Assembly (NCBI RefSeq): GCF_016900775.1
Contig: NZ_JACJKN010000019.1
Coordinates: 1 to 47,894 of the forward strand
Reading direction: 5' to 3'
Source of the DNA: Olsenella uli
GTDB taxonomy: Bacteria > Actinomycetota > Coriobacteriia > Coriobacteriales > Atopobiaceae
DNA length: 47,894 nucleotides
Below are positions 44,342-47,894 of the stretch, one piece after another (position 1 is the stretch's first letter; the number at the start of each line of letters is the position of its first letter). The notes beneath the pieces were generated by a model that did not search any database, was not told the DNA's origin, and was given only the letters and a program-made list of their open reading frames with translations. A program made the translations under genes and the position numbers.

Positions 44342-46127
44342 GGGCGTCCTCCCCCCTGGACTGGGACTCTGCGATGGCTCGGTACGTGGGGCAGCCGGCC
44401 ATGAGCTCGTCGTGGGTACCCAGGCCCACGACCTCGCCGTCGTGCAGGACGACGATCTGGTCGGCGTCGTGGATGGTGCTCACGCGCTGGGCGATGATGA
44501 GCGTCGCCGCGCCGGCGAGCTCTCCCGCGAGCGCGTGGCGCAGCGCGGCGTCGGTCTTGTAGTCAAGCGCGGAGAACGAGTCGTCAAAGACGTAGAGGTC
44601 GGCCCTGCGCACGAGCGCACGAGCGATGGCGAGGCGCTGGCGCTGACCGCCGGAGAAGTTGGTGCCGCCCTGGGCCACGCGCGTCCCCAGCCCCTCGGGA
44701 AGCTCGCGCACGAAGCCCGCCTGCGCCACGTCGAGCGCGTGCCAGAGCCGGTCGTTGCCCGCCCCCGCGTCCCCATGCCGCAGGTTCTCCGCCACGGTGC
44801 CCGAGAAGAGCCACGCCTTCTGCGGCACGTAGGCGATGCGACGGCGGAGCTCGTCCTGCGAGAGGCGGCGCACGTCTACGCCCTCGAACGCGAGGCTGCC
44901 CCCCGTGACGTCGTTGAAGCGCAGCAGGAGCTTGGCCACCGTGGACTTGCCCGAGCCGGTGTTGCCGATGATGGCCGTGGTCTGGCCGCGGCGCAGGGTG
45001 AAGGAGATGTCGTGCAGCGTGTCCTCGTCGGCGTCGGAGAAGCGCAGGCTCGCGTGGTCGAAGCGCGCGACCTCGTCCCCGGGGGCGCCCTCCCCCGCCG
45101 CGGGCGCGAGCCGCGCCGGGGCATCGTCGTCCTCGATCTCGGGCTCGCGGGAGAGCACCTCGGCGGCGCGCGTAAGGCACGCCAGGGCGCGCGGCACCTG
45201 GAGGATGGCGAACTGCGCCATCATGAGGAACATCATGATGAGCATCGCGTACTCCACGAGCGCGCTGATCGAGCCGATCTGCATGGCGTGGGCGCCCACG
45301 CGGTCCGCGCCGACCCACATAATCGCGGCCTCGACGGCGTTCATGAGGAAGAACGTGATGGAGTCCGTGAGCGCGAAGACGAGGTTCACGCGGATGGCGT
45401 TGGTGGCGAAATCCTCGAACGTCTCCCCGAGGCGGCCGCGCTCGCGAGCCTCCTTGCCGAAGGCGCGGATTACGCGCACGCCGGTGATGGACTCGCGCAG
45501 GCGGGTGTTCATGTTGTCGATGAAGCCCTGCAGGCGCGTGAAGATGGGCGCGGACTTGGCCACGGCGAGCGCGCAGATGCCGATGACCACGAGCGTCACG
45601 GCCAGGAGCACCCAGCCCATGACCACGTCCGTGGAGAACGCGAGCGCCACCGCGATCACGCACGCGAGCGGCACCGGAAAGATCATGAGGATGGACATGA
45701 GCAGCGTCTGCTGCACCACGTTGGCGTCCGAGAGCGTGCGCGTGATCATGGAGCCGGTGCCGAAGGCGTTGAAGTCCGAGCCCGAGAACGCGAGCGACGC
45801 GTCGTAGACCCGCGTCCGCAGGTCGCGCCCCACCTTGGCGCACAGGCGCGAGGCGAGAAAGACGGTGGTGAGGTAGCCGCCCGACCCCACGAGGGCGGCG
45901 ATGAGCATGGCCACGCCGTGCCCCATGAGGGCCGACATGTCGCGCGTGTTGACGGCGACGTTCACCATGGCGGAGAGCTGCGTCGGGATGAAGAGCATCC
46001 CCGTCATGTCGCAGATCGCCGCCGCGAAGATGGCGGCGAGAAGCCCCTTGTACGGCGAGACGAGGCTCAGCAGAAGCCGCGCGGAGGTGCGCTTGCTGTA
46101 GTCCCGCCTCCTCTGTCTCTTGCTCAC
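44334..46127 (-). CDS. ABC exporter, permease/ATPase subunit with degenerate ATPase site
   Basis: A 597-residue half-transporter. The GTG at 46127 overlaps the marR stop codon (GTGA), with GGGGAG 8 bases upstream; the longer open frame covers marR and is not used. Six membrane segments are followed by Walker A GNTGSGKST, signature NFSGGQRQRL and Walker B LYVFDDSFSALD. Asp replaces the catalytic Glu after Walker B, the mark of the degenerate subunit in heterodimeric exporters; the partner's site is canonical. Confidence 0.93.
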   Translation of the reverse strand: MSKRQRRRDYSKRTSARLLLSLVSPYKGLLAAIFAAAICDMTGMLFIPTQLSAMVNVAVNTRDMSALMGHGVAMLIAALVGSGGYLTTVFLASRLCAKVGRDLRTRVYDASLAFSGSDFNAFGTGSMITRTLSDANVVQQTLLMSILMIFPVPLACVIAVALAFSTDVVMGWVLLAVTLVVIGICALAVAKSAPIFTRLQGFIDNMNTRLRESITGVRVIRAFGKEARERGRLGETFEDFATNAIRVNLVFALTDSITFFLMNAVEAAIMWVGADRVGAHAMQIGSISALVEYAMLIMMFLMMAQFAILQVPRALACLTRAAEVLSREPEIEDDDAPARLAPAAGEGAPGDEVARFDHASLRFSDADEDTLHDISFTLRRGQTTAIIGNTGSGKSTVAKLLLRFNDVTGGSLAFEGVDVRRLSQDELRRRIAYVPQKAWLFSGTVAENLRHGDAGAGNDRLWHALDVAQAGFVRELPEGLGTRVAQGGTNFSGGQRQRLAIARALVRRADLYVFDDSFSALDYKTDAALRHALAGELAGAATLIIAQRVSTIHDADQIVVLHDGEVVGLGTHDELMAGCPTYRAIAESQSRGEDAHA

Positions 46128-46594
46128 TCGGTTGCTCCCCTCTCCCTCAGTCTGGTGAGCTCGTCGTCTATGGCGCGCGCGTAGGCATCTGCCAGGCGCA
46201 GGAACTCCGCGCGCTCCTCGGGAAGGAGCGTGCCGAACGCCCGGTCCTCGGCCTCGATGGCGGGCACGATGCGCTCGTCCGCGAAGGCGCGGCCCTCCGG
46301 CGTGAGCGACACCACCTTGGAGCGTCGGTCGCCCTCGGACGAGGCCAGCTCCACGAGCCCGCGCGCCTCGAGCGTCTTGAGCGCGGAGTTGACCGTCTGC
46401 CGCGAGTACGAGAACTCCTCGGCGATGCGAGCCTGCGTGGCGCTGCCGCCCGAGACCTCGATCGCGTAGAGGATCCAATACGCGGTCTCCGAGAGCCCGC
46501 ACCCGCGCGCGAGCTCGTAGTAGACCTTGTCGGTCTTCTGGTAGAGGACGTCGAGCTCTCGTGCGCTCATGACCTCGGGCTTGTTTGTCTCCAT
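46124..46594 (-). CDS. MarR-family transcriptional regulator
   Basis: A 156-residue winged-helix regulator. The DNA-binding region is near ATQARIAEEFSYSRQTVNSALKTLEARGLVELASSEGDRRSKVVSLTPEG. The ATG at 46594 (METNKPEVM) has GGAGCGGGGCC. It heads the operon with the two ABC genes, and a palindrome lies in its own promoter, so autorepression released by a ligand, with co-induction of the exporter, is likely. Confidence 0.93.
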   Translation of the reverse strand: METNKPEVMSARELDVLYQKTDKVYYELARGCGLSETAYWILYAIEVSGGSATQARIAEEFSYSRQTVNSALKTLEARGLVELASSEGDRRSKVVSLTPEGRAFADERIVPAIEAEDRAFGTLLPEERAEFLRLADAYARAIDDELTRLRERGATE

Positions 46595-46632
46595 GGCCCC
46601 GCTCCGTCGTGCTTCCCAACGTGCGGAAGGCA

Positions 46633-46661
46633 AGGTTAGTCCGAGTTCGGACGTTTGTCAA
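46633..46661 (-). promoter_or_regulatory. Promoter and operator of the marR-ABC operon
   Basis: On the minus strand the -35 box TTGACA (46656-46661) and -10 box TAACCT (46633-46638) are separated by exactly 17 bp. The spacer holds the perfect 14-bp palindrome GTCCGAACTCGGAC (46639-46652), placed where a bound MarR dimer would block RNA polymerase. Confidence 0.85.
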
Positions 46662-46679
46662 GCGGGGCGGCGCGTCCGC

Positions 46680-46758
46680 ATTAACGCGCACTCGCGCACG
46701 CCTCCGAGCTGCCCAACAGGGCAAATGCCGAGAAGGACGTGCGCGAGTGCGCGTTAAT
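46680..46758. repeat. 21-bp perfect inverted repeat upstream of the marR promoter
   Basis: Arms 46680-46700 (ATTAACGCGCACTCGCGCAC plus G) and 46738-46758 are exact reverse complements around a 37-nt loop. The loop contains GCCCAACAGGGC, and CGAGCTGCCCAACAGGGC recurs as CGAGTTGCCCGACAGGGC at 46815-46832. Confidence 0.85.
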
Positions 46759-46775
46759 CACGTGGCCCTGCCAAA

Positions 46776-46804
46776 GGCGGCGCGATTCATGAAATCGCGC
46801 CGCC
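46776..46804. terminator. Bidirectional terminator between marR promoter and amidase gene
   Basis: A perfect 12-bp stem GGCGGCGCGATT (46776-46787) with 46793-46804. On the plus strand it is followed by TTTTT, on the minus strand by TTTGG. It lies 35 bp past the amidase stop. Confidence 0.8.
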
Positions 46805-46838
46805 TTTTTACCGCTCGAGTTGCCCGACAGGGCTGCCG

Positions 46839-47894
46839 TTATGAAATCCGCTGCGCGTACTCCCAGATGCCTGCAGCAAGCTGCTCGGCAATCTGCTGCT
46901 TGCGCGCCTGGTACTGGGCCATGTCGCTCGAGTTGTCAATGAAGCAGATCTCGAGAAGGACGGCGGGGATGTCACCGCCGACGACGGCGAACTGTTCCTG
47001 CTTCTGGCCGCGGTCGTAGAGACCCGTACCATTGACAAGATGCTTGTGCATGATGTCCTGAAGCTCGGCGGAGCCGGGAGCGGCATGCGCGCTGTGGATG
47101 TAGCTCTCGGAGCCGGTCGCGCTCCCGTTGAAGCTGTTGAAGTGGATGGAAACGAGGAAGTCGCACTCGTTGGCCTCGGCCTCGTCCTGGCGATCGCTGT
47201 AGTTGGTGTCGCCGTGCGTCACCACGTCAAGGCCATACTTGCTGCGGACGATGTCGGCCACCATCTTGACGAGCTCCTCGGTGAGCTTGTACTCCTGATA
47301 GCCCGAGCCGCTCGCGCCGGGGTCAAAGCCCGCACCGCCGCTCGCGCCGTGGCCAGAGTCAAGGTAGACGCGAACGGTGGCCACGATGAGGCGCCCGTCG
47401 TTATCGCTCGTGTAGGTCTTGCCGTTGACGGAGACGCGCTCGTTACGCGCGACATAACCCGTTGCCTCGTCGCCATAGAAGAGGCTCTTCTTGCCAGCAA
47501 GATCGGCCTCGAAGAGGTCAACCTCAGCATAGAGGTGACCGTCGAAGCTCGTGAGGTAGTAGCGCTGGAGGGCTCCCTCGGTCATTGCGCCCGTCACCTG
47601 CCAGCCAGCGCCTGAGACGAAGTTCTCAATCAGCTTGCCATCGTTGTCCGCAACCTGCACGAACTTTCCGGAGCTTGAGAGCTCGAAGCGCTTCGTCCCG
47701 CGCAGGACGTAGCCGGCCTCGGTGCCGAAGTAGGCAGAGCCCTCGGCAACGAAGTAGCCCGTCTTCGCGCCATGGGTAGTGGCGTCCACCCAGTAGCGCT
47801 GGAGGCCCTGGCCGTACGCGTCGGAGACCACCCAGCCGGGGCCCGCGAGGCGCCCGTCGTTGTCGGCCAGGTAGACGTAGGTCTTACCGTCCTC
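46839..47894 (-). CDS. Secreted N-acetylmuramoyl-L-alanine amidase with wall-binding repeats (5' end outside window)
   Basis: The last ~351 codons of a larger protein; the frame is open to the window edge. The visible N-terminal part has ~40-residue repeats with motifs such as GKTYVYLADNDGRLAGPGWVV, LQRYWVD, GYVLRGTKRF and GKTYTSDNDGRLIV, like glucan/choline-binding-type wall anchors. The C-terminal ~190 residues are an Amidase_3 domain: zinc ligands in VYLDSGHGA, the Glu in YKLTEELVKM, the His in VSIHFNSFNG, and the catalytic Glu in VLLEICFIDN. It cleaves the lactyl-peptide bond of peptidoglycan. GC is a little lower than in its neighbours, like the LRR protein gene. No start or signal peptide is visible. 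Confidence 0.92.
   Translation of the reverse strand, partial: EDGKTYVYLADNDGRLAGPGWVVSDAYGQGLQRYWVDATTHGAKTGYFVAEGSAYFGTEAGYVLRGTKRFELSSSGKFVQVADNDGKLIENFVSGAGWQVTGAMTEGALQRYYLTSFDGHLYAEVDLFEADLAGKKSLFYGDEATGYVARNERVSVNGKTYTSDNDGRLIVATVRVYLDSGHGASGGAGFDPGASGSGYQEYKLTEELVKMVADIVRSKYGLDVVTHGDTNYSDRQDEAEANECDFLVSIHFNSFNGSATGSESYIHSAHAAPGSAELQDIMHKHLVNGTGLYDRGQKQEQFAVVGGDIPAVLLEICFIDNSSDMAQYQARKQQIAEQLAAGIWEYAQRIS

Overview
The window comes from a GC-rich actinobacterium, most likely class Coriobacteriia and close to Atopobiaceae such as Olsenella. I infer this from the base composition, the gene set and the gene order; no rRNA or other taxonomic marker is present. Most genes are ordinary chromosomal housekeeping genes, so this is a core chromosomal segment, not a mobile element.

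Layout. Bases 1-7430, minus strand: a partial ABC exporter, a processive family 2 glycosyltransferase, an RluD-type pseudouridine synthase, lspA, and ileS with a T-box leader. 7480-9680: a secreted leucine-rich-repeat protein of lower GC. 9850-13797, plus strand: class III fructose-1,6-bisphosphatase and ftsH. 13798-15900: two arrays of short palindromes on either side of a putative PD-(D/E)XK (AbiEi/DUF559-like) gene. 15900-18369: a SpoU-type RNA methyltransferase diverging from a membrane-anchored L,D-transpeptidase. 18549-33509, minus strand: a long conserved run, which read in the direction of transcription is asp23-fakA-recG-rsmD-coaD-sepIVA-yceD-rpmF-plsX-acpP-rnc-smc-ftsY-ffh. 33860-39451: a lysine/diaminopimelate block (dapH, dapB, dapA, lysA, and a divergent M20 deacetylase) with a lysine riboswitch ahead of lysA-dapA-dapB. 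39693-41341: rpmB and a HAD-thiamine pyrophosphokinase fusion. 41809-42039: an FmdB-type zinc ribbon. 42458-46594: marR plus a heterodimeric ABC exporter with a clear promoter/operator. 46839-47894: the C-terminal part of a secreted N-acetylmuramoyl-L-alanine amidase.

The genes supply cell-envelope building (signal peptidase II, L,D-transpeptidase, amidase, glycosyltransferase, diaminopimelate), membrane-protein targeting and quality control (Ffh, FtsY, FtsH), fatty-acid and phospholipid synthesis (AcpP, PlsX, FakA), and RNA maturation (RNase III, RsmD, RluD, SpoU).

The most unusual content is intergenic. The gaps hold several distinct families of inverted repeats. Two have strict geometry. 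The first is an 18-bp palindrome repeated at exactly 30 bp, with 19 clear copies in three clusters, two of which flank the nuclease-like gene. The second is a family of 45-bp hairpins (18-bp arms, 9-nt loop) repeated at exactly 61 bp, with four copies at 33615-33842 and two at 18417-18520. I know of no described element matching either. Many promoters share an extended -10 box of the form TGCTAnnnT.
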